A DNA stretch of 64,000 nt, from positions 14,667-78,666 of the forward strand of contig CAZKBP010000029.1 of the NCBI GenBank assembly GCA_964551015.1, read 5' to 3'. This DNA comes from CAZKBP01 sp964551015 (GTDB lineage: Bacteria; Bacteroidota; Bacteroidia; Cytophagales; Microscillaceae). This document shows positions 53,906 to 63,922 of the stretch, one piece after another; position 1 is the first letter of the stretch, and every line of letters starts with the position of its first letter. The position numbers and the translations under genes were made by a program. The notes below the pieces were generated by a model. The model searched no databases. It worked only from the letters and a program-made list of their open reading frames with translations, and had not been told where the DNA came from.

Positions 53906-56900
53906 ATGAGAATTCTTTGTTTTCTTTTGATCTTGATCTTGGGAGCCTGTGGCGGAAAACAAACCCCCGAATTGATGTTTACCGCTCTTGCTTCCAGAGA
54001 AACAGGCATTCAATTTACCAATCAAATTGATCTGGATGAAAATTTTGACGTATTTCGTTACCGTAATTACTACAACGGGGGCGGCGTTGCCATTGGTGAT
54101 CTCAACAACGATAGCCTACCCGACATCTTCCTCACGGCCAACACCCGCCCTAATCAGCTTTATTTAAACAAAGGCAATCTAAAATTTGAAAATATCAGCG
54201 AAAAAGCAGGCGTACAGGGCACCAAGGCTTGGTCTACGGGCGTCAGCATGGTTGATATCAATGGAGACGGCCTCTTGGATATATATGTCTGTAACTCGGG
54301 AAATATCGGTGGAGACAACAAAGAAAATGAGTTATTCATTAATCAAGGCGATCTCACTTTTAAAGAAATGGCTCAGGAGTATGGCCTGGCCGATCAGGGC
54401 TTTTCTACGCACGCAGCTTTTTTTGATTATGACCTAGATGGAGATTTGGATTGTTACCTTCTCAATAATTCTTTCCGTCCCATTGGGAGTTTTGGCCTAG
54501 AAAATATCCGCCATATCCGAGACGAGAAAGGTGGCGACAAACTCTACCGGAATGATGGAGAAAAATTTACAGATATTAGTGAAGAAGCAGGTATTTACGG
54601 AAGTGTGATCGGCTTTGGCCTAGGCATCGCGCTGGGAGACATTAACCTAGATGGCTGGCCAGATATTTATATATCGAATGATTTCTTCGAGAGGGATTAT
54701 CTCTATATCAACCAACAAGACGGGACTTATCAAGAGAGCCTACCCCAGTACATGCGGCATACCAGTGAGTTTTCCATGGGTTCGGACATCGGAGATTTGA
54801 ATAATGACGGCTATCCCGAAGTCTTCGTAACCGATATGCTCCCTGCCGAAGATTACCGCTTGAAAACCACCCAATCTTTTATTTCTTATGATATTCAGCA
54901 GGCACGCCTCAAGAATGATTATTACAATCAATTTATGCGTAATTCTTTACAGCTAAACAATGGCGATGGGACTTTCAGTGAAGTGGGCCTTTATGCTGGA
55001 GTAGCCGCCACTGATTGGAGTTGGGGAGCCTTGATTGCTGATTTTGATAATAGCGGTCAGCGAGAAATCTATATCACCAACGGCATTTACAAAGATGTAA
55101 CTGACCAAGACTTTGTCAATTTTCTGGCAAACGATGAAAGATTAGAAAAAATCATCAAAGGTGAGAAAGTAGATTTCAAGGAACTGGTGGATAAAATGCC
55201 CTCCACGCCTCTCCCTAACTATCTTTTCAAAAAACAAAAAGACTCACTCAAGTATCAAAACCTAGCCCAAGCTTGGGGCTTGGCTGAACCTAGCTTTTCC
55301 AATGGAGCCGCTTACGGCGATCTAGACAACGATGGTGACCTAGATTTAGTGGTTAATAATGTGAATCAAGAATTGTTTTTTTATAGAAATAACAGCGAAT
55401 CTCTCAATCAAAATCATTATCTCAAAGTTCGCTTCCAAGGTGACCAAAAAAACAAATTCGGGGTGGGTGCTAAGCTTGTTTTGAAACATCAGGGCGAAGA
55501 AATTTATTTTGAGAATTTCCCCACCCGAGGCTTTCAGTCTTCTATGGATTACACGGCTACCCTTGGCCTGGGCGACTGGTCAATGATTGATACACTGAAA
55601 ATAATCTGGCCAGGAAATCAGGTGCAAATTCAAACCCAAGTAGCCCCCGATCAAACACTTACGCTTAGAAAAGAAGAAGCCAAACGAAAAACGGATTTGC
55701 GAAAAGACAGCACCGCCCACCTACTGCCAGAAGTGACCATCCAGCTCGAGCCCGATTTCAAGCACCAAGAAAATAATTTTGTAGATTTTGATCGTGAACG
55801 CCTCATTTATCATATGCATTCCCGCCAAGGGCCTGCCTTAGCCATTGCCGATCTCAATCAGGACGGGCTGGATGACTTTTTTATCGGAGGAGCTTCCGGG
55901 CAGCTGGGCAATTTATATCTTCAAACTAATGCAGGTTTTGTGGCGCAGGGTTTAGAAATGGGTGAAGAAGACGAGAAATACGAAGACGTAGACGCGCAAT
56001 TCTTTGACGCTGATCAGGATGGTGATCTGGATTTGTACGTGGTCAGCGGGGGCAGTGAGCATTCGGCTCAGTCTGTTTATTATCAGGATCGCTTGTATTT
56101 GAATCAAGGTACGGCCACTCAACCACGCCTAGTCAAGGCCTCAGCGGCCCTGCCCGAGTTGAGTGCCGCTGGCTCTTGTGTAGCCGCTGCCGATTTTGAC
56201 CAAGATGGCGATCTAGACCTTTTCGTGGGAACCCGCCTGATACCAGGGCGCTACGGAATTCCTGCTACCAGCTATCTATTGGAAAATGACGGTCAGGGTA
56301 ATTTTAAAGATGCCACCAGTGAAAGAGTCCCTCAATTACAAGAAATTGGCTTAGTAACCGACGCCGTATGGATGGATTACGACGGAGACGATTGGCAGGA
56401 TTTGATTTTGGTAGGCGATTGGATGCCGATCACGGTCTTTAAAAATAAGGAAGTCGGTCTGCAAAAAGTAAGAGCCGTGAAAGGCTTAGAAAATACCAAA
56501 GGACTCTGGAACACCATCCAAGTACACGATCTTAACCAAGACGGGCAATCGGATTTACTTTTGGGGAATTTGGGGCTGAATTCTCGTTTTCAAGCTTCGG
56601 TCGCCAAACCTTTTCACCTGTTGATTAGTGATTTTGATGATAATGGCTCCTTAGACCACATTTATGCCCATTACGAAGGGGATAAATTATTACCTTTTTC
56701 ACTCAAGCAAGATTTGGTGAATCAACTGGTTTACCTCAAAAAAGAGTACCTCTACTTTAAAGATTATGCTGGGAAAACCGTGGAAGAAGTATTTGGAAAA
56801 GAAAAAATTGAGAAAGCCATCCAGTACCAAGCACAAACCTTTGCTTCTCTGCAAGCCATCAATCAAGGAGGAGGCGTTTTCACTTTGAGCCCGCTGCCAG

Positions 56901-57208
56901 AAGAAGCGCAATTTTCGCCTATTTCCAGTTTACTGCCTATCACTTTGAGCAATGATCTTCCAGGTTTGATTGTGGCGGGTAATTTTTCAGCAACCAAACC
57001 AGAACTGGGTAATTATGATGCAAATTATGGGTTATTTTTACCCCTCGAGACATCAGGAAAGCTCAAATCACCCCAAAAACCAGCCTATCATCTCTCCATC
57101 ACGGGAGATGTGCGGAGAATAGGAAATATAAAATCCACCAACCAAAGTCAAATCATTATATTCGCACGCAACCATGATAAACCAAAATTTATACGCGTCT
57201 CTCAGTAA
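53906..57208 (+). CDS. VCBS/FG-GAP and ASPIC/UnbV lipoprotein, copy 1
   Basis: The 1100-aa lipoprotein (lipobox LGAC, Cys15) has many D-x-N/D-x-D-G calcium-binding FG-GAP repeats (DLNNDSLPDIF, DINGDGLLDIY, DYDLDGDLDCY, DLDNDGDLDLV), predicting one or two beta-propellers. An ASPIC/UnbV segment near residues 510-590 (GVGAKLVLKHQGEEIYFENF) and a second propeller follow. Such CRTAC1-like proteins commonly accompany SusCD pairs in Bacteroidota and are thought to bind ligands at the cell surface. The gene overlaps the next one by 35 nt, so they are translated together. Confidence 0.88.
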   Translation: MRILCFLLILILGACGGKQTPELMFTALASRETGIQFTNQIDLDENFDVFRYRNYYNGGGVAIGDLNNDSLPDIFLTANTRPNQLYLNKGNLKFENISEKAGVQGTKAWSTGVSMVDINGDGLLDIYVCNSGNIGGDNKENELFINQGDLTFKEMAQEYGLADQGFSTHAAFFDYDLDGDLDCYLLNNSFRPIGSFGLENIRHIRDEKGGDKLYRNDGEKFTDISEEAGIYGSVIGFGLGIALGDINLDGWPDIYISNDFFERDYLYINQQDGTYQESLPQYMRHTSEFSMGSDIGDLNNDGYPEVFVTDMLPAEDYRLKTTQSFISYDIQQARLKNDYYNQFMRNSLQLNNGDGTFSEVGLYAGVAATDWSWGALIADFDNSGQREIYITNGIYKDVTDQDFVNFLANDERLEKIIKGEKVDFKELVDKMPSTPLPNYLFKKQKDSLKYQNLAQAWGLAEPSFSNGAAYGDLDNDGDLDLVVNNVNQELFFYRNNSESLNQNHYLKVRFQGDQKNKFGVGAKLVLKHQGEEIYFENFPTRGFQSSMDYTATLGLGDWSMIDTLKIIWPGNQVQIQTQVAPDQTLTLRKEEAKRKTDLRKDSTAHLLPEVTIQLEPDFKHQENNFVDFDRERLIYHMHSRQGPALAIADLNQDGLDDFFIGGASGQLGNLYLQTNAGFVAQGLEMGEEDEKYEDVDAQFFDADQDGDLDLYVVSGGSEHSAQSVYYQDRLYLNQGTATQPRLVKASAALPELSAAGSCVAAADFDQDGDLDLFVGTRLIPGRYGIPATSYLLENDGQGNFKDATSERVPQLQEIGLVTDAVWMDYDGDDWQDLILVGDWMPITVFKNKEVGLQKVRAVKGLENTKGLWNTIQVHDLNQDGQSDLLLGNLGLNSRFQASVAKPFHLLISDFDDNGSLDHIYAHYEGDKLLPFSLKQDLVNQLVYLKKEYLYFKDYAGKTVEEVFGKEKIEKAIQYQAQTFASLQAINQGGGVFTLSPLPEEAQFSPISSLLPITLSNDLPGLIVAGNFSATKPELGNYDANYGLFLPLETSGKLKSPQKPAYHLSITGDVRRIGNIKSTNQSQIIIFARNHDKPKFIRVSQ

Positions 57209-60200
57209 TTATTTTCTGCTTCTGGGATGGCTTTGCTTCGTAGTTTCTTCCTGTGGCAAGCCCAGCCAGCAAGAGGCCAGTGATCCACTTTTCCAAAAAT
57301 TAGATGCTAATCAGACGGGTCTTACCTTCAAGAATGAGCTGAATCCCACCCCAGAGTTTAATATTTTAAAATATCTCTATTATTATAATGGAGGTGGGGT
57401 AGCTTGTGGAGACTTCAATGGAGATTCACTGCCAGATATTTATTTCACGGCCAATCAAGGGCTGAACCGACTTTATCTCAATCAAGGTGATTTGAAGTTC
57501 AGAGATATTACCGAAATCACCCAGACAGGGGGCACGCCAGACGGCTGGACCACCGGAGTTACCACCGTTGATATTAACCACGATGGCAAACTAGACTTAT
57601 ATGTCTCTCAACTTGGAAACTACGAGGGAATTTTCGGGAAAAATGAACTCTACATTAATCAGGGAAACAATGCAGAGGGCATTCCTACCTTCAAAGAAAG
57701 TGCCGCCGAATACGGTCTTGATTTGGTTGGGTTTTCTACCCAAGCGGCTTTTTTTGACTATGATCTGGATGGAGATTTGGATATGTATATGCTCAACCAT
57801 AGCGTGCATTCCAATGGCACTTTTGAACGAAAAAAAGACATCCGCTTTGAAAGCCATGCCTTGGCTGGAGATAAATTAATGCGCAACGACAACGGGAAGT
57901 TTGTCAATGTCAGTGAAGAAGCAGGTATCTACAGCAGTGCCGTGGGCTACGGCTTAGACCTAACCATCAGCGATCTAAACCAAGATGGCTATCCAGATAT
58001 TTATGTGGGGAATGATTTTCATGAAAACGATTACTTGTACCTCAATCAAGGTGATGGCACTTTCAAAGAGATTCTAGAGCAGGCCATCAATCATACCTCT
58101 CGCTTCTCGATGGGCAACGATCTAGCGGATCTTAATCAGGATGGCTTGATTGATATTGTTTCGCTGGATATGCTACCTGCTGATTACGAGACGCTTAAAG
58201 CTTCCGTGGCCGAAGATCCCTATGATGTTTTTTCTTACAAACTGCTCTTTGGCTATAATTATCAATTTTCCCGAAATGCCTTACAACTGAACTTGGGTGA
58301 TAATCACTACGCGGAGATCGGTGCCTACACGGGCATTCACGCCACGGACTGGAGTTGGTCGGCTCTGTTGGCTGATTTTGATCAGGACGGTTTAAACGAC
58401 ATTTTTATCTCCAATGGCATTCCCCGAAGGCTCAATAATTTAGACTATATCAGTTATATCGCCAGTGAAACCGCTCTCCAGATACGACTCGAGGGCCCAT
58501 TGGAAGAAAAAGACCTAGAACTGGTAGAAAAAATGCCTGTCATCAAAATCCCTAATTACTTGTATCGCAATCAGGGCAATCTACACTTTGAGAACATGGC
58601 TTCGGCGTGGGGCTTGGATGAGCCTTCTTTCTCCAGTGGAGCTACTTATGCTGATTTGGACAATGATGGAGATTTAGATTTGGTGATCAATAATACCACC
58701 GAAACCGCCTCCATCTACCAGAATTTGAGTCAAGAAAAAACACAAAATCACTACCTCAAATTAAAATTCAAAGGCGATTCTCTAAACCCTCTGGGCATAG
58801 GAACCCGTGTGGTGGCTTATACCAAAGATAGTAAAATCGTACAAGAGCTTTACCTCAACCGAGGCTTTCAATCAGCAACTGTACCTGAGCTAGTCATGGG
58901 CTTGGGAGAAACGGAGCAACTGGATTCCTTGCTCATCCTTTGGCCTGACCAAAACCATCAGGTTCTCAAAAATATCCAAACCAATCAAAGCCTTACCCTA
59001 AATTACCAAAATCATCAGGGAAAATATACCTTCCCTGAATCTGCACCTATCCCGAGGGAGTTTGTTTTTGAAGACCTGAGCGACTCGATTAAAATAGATT
59101 ATATCCACGAAGAAAACAAGTTCGTAGAGTTCAACCGAGAAGCCCTGATTCCTCATATGGTTTCTACCGAAGGACCTGCCCTTGCCGTAGGCGATGTGAA
59201 CGGAGATGGGCAGGAAGATATTTTCGTGGGCGGAGCCAAACGGCAGCGAGGGCAGCTTTTCCTGCAAACTGAAACTGGCTTTGAACTCAAATCCCAAGCA
59301 GCCTTTCGCCAAGACAGTACCGCCGAAGATATTGAAGCCGCCTTTGTGGATGTAGATCAAGACCAAGACCTGGACTTGATCGTGCTCAGTGGAGGCAATG
59401 AATTCTTTGGGGAAGCCGAACCCAACCGCCCTCGATTGTACTTGAACGACGGTAAGGGAGATTTCACGAGAGACACTACCGCCTTTGCTGGGATTTACAT
59501 GACAGGGGCTTCCCTCGCACTCCACGACCTAGATCAAGATGGAGATATGGATGTATTTCTGGGAGCCAGAGTCAAGCCTTGGAATTACGGAATCATCCCC
59601 GAAAGTCATCTCTTCCTAAATGATGGTCAAGGCAAGTTTCAAGAAATTACCGACCAGGTGGAAGGCTTGAAAAATGTAGGCCTCGTTACCAGTGCCACTT
59701 GGGGCGATTTAGACCAAAATGGTTATGATGATCTAATCATCGTGGGAGAATGGATGCCTATCCGTATTTTCTACAACGAAAAAGGAAAACTAAGCCCTCT
59801 CGATCCCGCTAACAGCGGTCTAGCAAAAAGCCACGGCCTCTGGAATGAAGTTCAAACCATAGATATAGACGGAGATGGCGATCTCGACCTAATCGCGGGC
59901 AATTTGGGACTCAATTCTAAGCTTAAAGCCAAGCAAGAAGAGCCGCTTACGCTCTACGTGAGTGATTTTGATGAAAATGACCGCATAGACCAATTGCTCT
60001 TTCATTATGTAAATGGCAAAAAACGCCTCTTCGCCACCAAAGACGAAATCGCCTCGCAGTTGGTAGAGATCAAAAAGAAATTTACAGACTACCAGAGCTA
60101 CGCCCAAGCCGATATCAATGACATTATCAAACCCTCCAAACTAAAAAAAGCCGAAGAACGCTTGGCCTATGAATTACGCTCTTGTATCATCAAAAATGAA

Positions 60201-60554
60201 GGAAATCAGCAATTTAGCCTGGCACCTCTGCCCGCCGAGCTGCAGTTTGCCCCCATCCGAGCGATTCATACACAGGATTTTAATGGAGATGGGCACGAAG
60301 ACATCCTAGCCGCTGGCAACTTCTATGAAGTCAATGTACAGCGAGGACGCTACGATGCCAGCTACGGGCATTTGTTGTTGAATGATGGCAAAGGAAATTT
60401 CCAACCTGTACCCAATCGTGAGATTAACCTCTTTTTGAAGGGGCAAATCCGTAGAATCACCACCATTCGAAGAAAAGGGCAAACACTTATCTTACTGGGT
60501 AAAAACAAGGCAGCCTTGGGCATCCTTCGGGTTGCATCTCCCAAAAATCTTTAA
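57174..60554 (+). CDS. VCBS/FG-GAP and ASPIC/UnbV lipoprotein, copy 2
   Basis: The 1126-aa lipoprotein (lipobox VSSC, Cys27) has the same architecture as its upstream neighbour, with clear collinear similarity: an F-x-x-x-Y-YYNGGGVA segment, EEAGIY, FSMG-x-D, DWSW and LWPD motifs. The two arose by tandem duplication. FG-GAP repeats with calcium loops (DFNGDSLPDIY, DLDNDGDLDLV, DVNGDGQEDIF) surround an ASPIC/UnbV domain. Its ATG at 57174 lies inside the upstream gene, giving a 35-nt overlap. The GH13 gene begins 60 nt after it. Confidence 0.88.
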   Translation: MINQNLYASLSNYFLLLGWLCFVVSSCGKPSQQEASDPLFQKLDANQTGLTFKNELNPTPEFNILKYLYYYNGGGVACGDFNGDSLPDIYFTANQGLNRLYLNQGDLKFRDITEITQTGGTPDGWTTGVTTVDINHDGKLDLYVSQLGNYEGIFGKNELYINQGNNAEGIPTFKESAAEYGLDLVGFSTQAAFFDYDLDGDLDMYMLNHSVHSNGTFERKKDIRFESHALAGDKLMRNDNGKFVNVSEEAGIYSSAVGYGLDLTISDLNQDGYPDIYVGNDFHENDYLYLNQGDGTFKEILEQAINHTSRFSMGNDLADLNQDGLIDIVSLDMLPADYETLKASVAEDPYDVFSYKLLFGYNYQFSRNALQLNLGDNHYAEIGAYTGIHATDWSWSALLADFDQDGLNDIFISNGIPRRLNNLDYISYIASETALQIRLEGPLEEKDLELVEKMPVIKIPNYLYRNQGNLHFENMASAWGLDEPSFSSGATYADLDNDGDLDLVINNTTETASIYQNLSQEKTQNHYLKLKFKGDSLNPLGIGTRVVAYTKDSKIVQELYLNRGFQSATVPELVMGLGETEQLDSLLILWPDQNHQVLKNIQTNQSLTLNYQNHQGKYTFPESAPIPREFVFEDLSDSIKIDYIHEENKFVEFNREALIPHMVSTEGPALAVGDVNGDGQEDIFVGGAKRQRGQLFLQTETGFELKSQAAFRQDSTAEDIEAAFVDVDQDQDLDLIVLSGGNEFFGEAEPNRPRLYLNDGKGDFTRDTTAFAGIYMTGASLALHDLDQDGDMDVFLGARVKPWNYGIIPESHLFLNDGQGKFQEITDQVEGLKNVGLVTSATWGDLDQNGYDDLIIVGEWMPIRIFYNEKGKLSPLDPANSGLAKSHGLWNEVQTIDIDGDGDLDLIAGNLGLNSKLKAKQEEPLTLYVSDFDENDRIDQLLFHYVNGKKRLFATKDEIASQLVEIKKKFTDYQSYAQADINDIIKPSKLKKAEERLAYELRSCIIKNEGNQQFSLAPLPAELQFAPIRAIHTQDFNGDGHEDILAAGNFYEVNVQRGRYDASYGHLLLNDGKGNFQPVPNREINLFLKGQIRRITTIRRKGQTLILLGKNKAALGILRVASPKNL

Positions 60555-60614
60555 ACGCATCCATTCAGCGAAAAAAATCAAACACTAATCTCGGACACAA
60601 AAAACAAATCAACT

Positions 60615-62327
60615 ATGAGCAATCAATCCCAATCTTCCACGGCTCCTCAAACCAAAATCAAACAAACTTGGTGGAAAGAAACCTTTGTCTACCAGATCTA
60701 CCCTCGTAGCTTCAAAGATAGCAATGGGGACGGCATTGGCGACTTACCGGGCATTACCCAATCACTAGATTATCTCAAAAGTCTGGGTGTAGAAACCCTT
60801 TGGCTTAGTCCCATTTTCAAGTCGCCCAATGATGATAATGGCTACGATGTGTCTGATTACTGCGACATTATGGATGAATTTGGGACGATGGATGATTTTG
60901 ATGAAATGCTCCGCGAAATCAAAAAGCGGGATATGCGTCTGTTGCTAGATTTGGTGGCCAATCATAGCTCAGACGAGCATCGCTGGTTTCAAGAAGCACG
61001 CCAATCTAAGGACAATCCCTACCGAGATTACTACATCTGGCACGAAGGCAAGGACGGCCAAGTGCCCAACAACTGGATGAGTTGGTTTGGGGGAAGTGCT
61101 TGGGAATATAATGAAGCCACTCAGGATTATTATTTGCATTTATTCTCCAAAAAACAGCCAGATTTGAATTGGGAAAATCCTCAATTACGCCAAGAAATTT
61201 ATAAGGCCATGCGCTTCTGGCTAGACAAAGGCGTAGATGGCTTCCGTATGGATGTAATTCCTTTGATCTCCAAAAGACCGGGCTTCCCCGATATTCCACA
61301 GGCGGATAACCCCATGCTGGCTCGCCTGCAAACCTATGCCAATGGCCCTCGCATCCATGAGTTTTTGCAGGAAATGCACCGAGAAGTGATTCAACATTAT
61401 GATATTTTTACCGTGGGCGAGGGAATTGGTGTTTTTAGTGAGCACGCCCCTGATTATGTGGGGGAGCGTCGTAAAGAATTACATACGGTTTATTATTTCG
61501 ATCATATGTTTATTGATCGAGATTTCAAGACGGGGCAGCCCTTCCGTTTTCGCCCCCGAGATTTGAAACAAGTGATTAAAGAATGGGATCAAGCCCTCAA
61601 AGAAGAGGGTTGGAATACCTTCTATCTGGGCAACCATGACCAACCTCGCTTGGTGTCGCGCTTTGGCGATGATGGCAAATATCATCAGGAATCGGCCAAA
61701 ATGCTGGCTAGCCTACTGCTCACCTTGCCCGCCATTCCTTTCTTGTATCAAGGAGATGAGATTGGAATGACCAACCTGAATTTTCAAAGTCCCGAAGATT
61801 TTAATGACATTCAGACGGTCAATGAATACCAAGAATTCAAAGAAAAAGGCGGTGAAGATGAAGACTTTCTCCAGTTGGCCAATCAACTCAGCCGAGATCA
61901 TTCCCGCACTCCTTTCCAGTGGAGCGACGCCCCTCAGGCTGGCTTTACCGAGGGTGAGCCTTGGCTAAAAATCAATGAAAACTATCGCCAAATCAACGCT
62001 CAGGCTGCTCAGGAACAAGAAAATTCTATCTGGCACTTTTACCAAAAAATGATTGCCCTGCGCAAAAATGCCCCCGTCTTGATCTACGGCGACTACCAAG
62101 ACCTAGACCCTGAGCATGATACGGTTTACGCTTTTACACGAACTTACCAAGACCAAATCTGGCTGATACTCCTGAATATGTCCGAGCAAAGCCTAAAATA
62201 TGCTTTACCCGAAAAAAAACACTTAGAGAATCGGGTCATAGGCAATTATGAAAATACCCAGACCGAGGAAAACCATTTTCATCTAAAGCCTTATGAGGCA
62301 GTTATTTATAAATTAGAAAATGCCTGA
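60615..62327 (+). CDS. GH13 alpha-glucosidase
   Basis: The 570-aa enzyme has all four GH13 regions: DLVANHSSDEH (about 112-122), GFRMDVI with nucleophile Asp213, VGEG with acid/base Glu269, and LGNHDQPR with Asp342 as transition-state stabiliser. The N-terminus WWKETFVYQIYPRSFKDSNGDGIGDL carries the calcium-type loop, and QPDLNW is present. This pattern fits oligo-1,6-/alpha-1,4-glucosidases (GH13_31 or related); trehalose-active enzymes are less likely. There is no signal peptide, so it acts in the cytoplasm on imported oligosaccharides. It completes the LacI-SusCD locus and is the best clue that the substrate is an alpha-glucan. Confidence 0.93.
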   Translation: MSNQSQSSTAPQTKIKQTWWKETFVYQIYPRSFKDSNGDGIGDLPGITQSLDYLKSLGVETLWLSPIFKSPNDDNGYDVSDYCDIMDEFGTMDDFDEMLREIKKRDMRLLLDLVANHSSDEHRWFQEARQSKDNPYRDYYIWHEGKDGQVPNNWMSWFGGSAWEYNEATQDYYLHLFSKKQPDLNWENPQLRQEIYKAMRFWLDKGVDGFRMDVIPLISKRPGFPDIPQADNPMLARLQTYANGPRIHEFLQEMHREVIQHYDIFTVGEGIGVFSEHAPDYVGERRKELHTVYYFDHMFIDRDFKTGQPFRFRPRDLKQVIKEWDQALKEEGWNTFYLGNHDQPRLVSRFGDDGKYHQESAKMLASLLLTLPAIPFLYQGDEIGMTNLNFQSPEDFNDIQTVNEYQEFKEKGGEDEDFLQLANQLSRDHSRTPFQWSDAPQAGFTEGEPWLKINENYRQINAQAAQEQENSIWHFYQKMIALRKNAPVLIYGDYQDLDPEHDTVYAFTRTYQDQIWLILLNMSEQSLKYALPEKKHLENRVIGNYENTQTEENHFHLKPYEAVIYKLENA

Positions 62328-62367
62328 ACGAAAACTCGCTTTCTCGTGTCATGAAGGATAATCCTTT

Positions 62368-62404
62368 ACCGTGGTTGGTGTCCCTTCTGGGGATAGGCCA
62401 CGGT
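62368..62404 (+). other. Nested hairpin between GH13 and haloperoxidase genes
   Basis: ACCGTGG (62368-62374) pairs with CCACGGT (62398-62404), and inside this a TCCC/GGGGA arm closes a TTCT loop. No U-run follows. It may be a weak terminator or processing site. Confidence 0.5.
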
Positions 62405-62436
62405 GATTGGGAATTATTTTACAAAACACAAGCAAA

Positions 62437-63834
62437 ATGAATCAACTAAGATTAAAGAAAAGATGGATCTTGTGGATGGCTCCTAGCTTACTTTTGTGGG
62501 CCTGCAAACCATCCTCCCCACAGCATTACCAAGCCGAAGTAAGCAACCCTGAATTTTTTCATCAGTCTGTACAAAAATTGACGGATGTAATCGTACACGA
62601 TATTTTCTCACCCCCCGTGGCGAGTCGTGTCTATGCTTATCCGAGCATTGCCGCCTACGAAGTGATGGCAGCAGGTAAGCCTGAATATCAGAGCTTAGCA
62701 GGGCAATTGAAGGGCTTGAAACCCATTCCCCAACCCCAAAAAGATCAAACCTATTGCTATGAATTAGCCAGCATTCATGCCTTCTTGATTGTGGGTAGAA
62801 CTTTGGTTTTTTCTGAGGCCAGCATAGAAGCTTTTGAGCAGGAAATTTACCAAAAGCTCAAAGATCAAGGCATTCCCAGAGCCGTTTATAATCGCTCTAT
62901 TGAGTACGGGGCGCAGGTTGCCGAGCATATCCAAGCTTGGATGAATGAAGATAATTATAAGGAAACCCGCACTTTTCCTAAATATACGGTGCGCGACGAA
63001 GTGGCCGCTTGGAAGCCCACACCACCCTCTTATATGGAAGGCATCGAGCCCCATTGGAACAAAATCCGCCCTTTTGTACTAGATTCGGCCAGTCAGTTCG
63101 TGCCACCTCCGCCCACGGCTTTTGATATGGAAGAAGGCAGTCAGTTTTATCAAGAACTCATGGAGGTTTACAAAACAGGCGTAAACCTGAGCGACGAACA
63201 ATTAGCCATCGCCCAGTTTTGGGATTGTAATCCTTATGTATCGCACCAGAAAGGCCACGCCATGTTTGCCACCAAGAAAATCACCCCCGGAGGCCATTGG
63301 ATTGGGATCACGGCCATTGCTTGTCGGGAGGCCAAGGCTGATTTTGCCAAGGTCACCGAAGCTTATGCCTTAGTTTCTATTGCTTTGATGGATGCTTTCA
63401 TTAGCTGCTGGGATGAGAAATGGCGTAGCGTACTCGTGCGCCCCGAAACCTTGATTAATCAATTTATCGATGAAGACTGGGCACCTCTTTTACAAACTCC
63501 TCCTTTTCCAGAGCATACCAGTGGGCATAGTGTGATCTCTCGTGCGGCGGCAGTCACCTTGACCGATTTGTTTGGAGATAATTTCCATTTCAAAGATACC
63601 ACCGAGAATGCCTATGGTTTGCCCACACGCACTTACGATTCTTTTGTGCAGGCAGCAGATGAGGCTGCCATTAGTCGCCTTTATGGGGGGATTCACTACC
63701 GCCCTGCTTGTGAGTTAGGGATAGCGCAAGGCCAAAAAGTGGGAAAACTGGTGCTAGATCGTGTCAAGACCAAGCAAGAAGACTATGCTAAAAGGAAAGA
63801 AACAGGAAAAGCAGTTTCTCAGCGACATGAATAG
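62437..63834 (+). CDS. Vanadium-dependent haloperoxidase (PAP2 superfamily) lipoprotein
   Basis: The 465-aa lipoprotein has lipobox WAC (Cys23). All vanadate-binding residues of the chloroperoxidase/PAP2 family are visible with correct spacing: Lys328 and Arg335 in KWRSVLVRP, Ser362-Gly363-His364 in EHTSGHS, and Arg414 and His420 in RLYGGIHY. Such enzymes oxidise halides with hydrogen peroxide, or act as phosphatases. It would work in the periplasm or on the cell surface. The ATG at 62437 is chosen over the in-frame TTG at 62407 because it gives a proper lipoprotein signal. It is the last gene of the locus. Halide preference cannot be told. Confidence 0.92.
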   Translation: MNQLRLKKRWILWMAPSLLLWACKPSSPQHYQAEVSNPEFFHQSVQKLTDVIVHDIFSPPVASRVYAYPSIAAYEVMAAGKPEYQSLAGQLKGLKPIPQPQKDQTYCYELASIHAFLIVGRTLVFSEASIEAFEQEIYQKLKDQGIPRAVYNRSIEYGAQVAEHIQAWMNEDNYKETRTFPKYTVRDEVAAWKPTPPSYMEGIEPHWNKIRPFVLDSASQFVPPPPTAFDMEEGSQFYQELMEVYKTGVNLSDEQLAIAQFWDCNPYVSHQKGHAMFATKKITPGGHWIGITAIACREAKADFAKVTEAYALVSIALMDAFISCWDEKWRSVLVRPETLINQFIDEDWAPLLQTPPFPEHTSGHSVISRAAAVTLTDLFGDNFHFKDTTENAYGLPTRTYDSFVQAADEAAISRLYGGIHYRPACELGIAQGQKVGKLVLDRVKTKQEDYAKRKETGKAVSQRHE

Positions 63835-63922
63835 GTCTAAACCCTCAAGAAGTGCTTCGTAGGGGTTTATGAAGTGGCTCTTCGCCCTTGCCGAAGTGCC
63901 TCGAGCAGGTCTCCAAGTGCTA

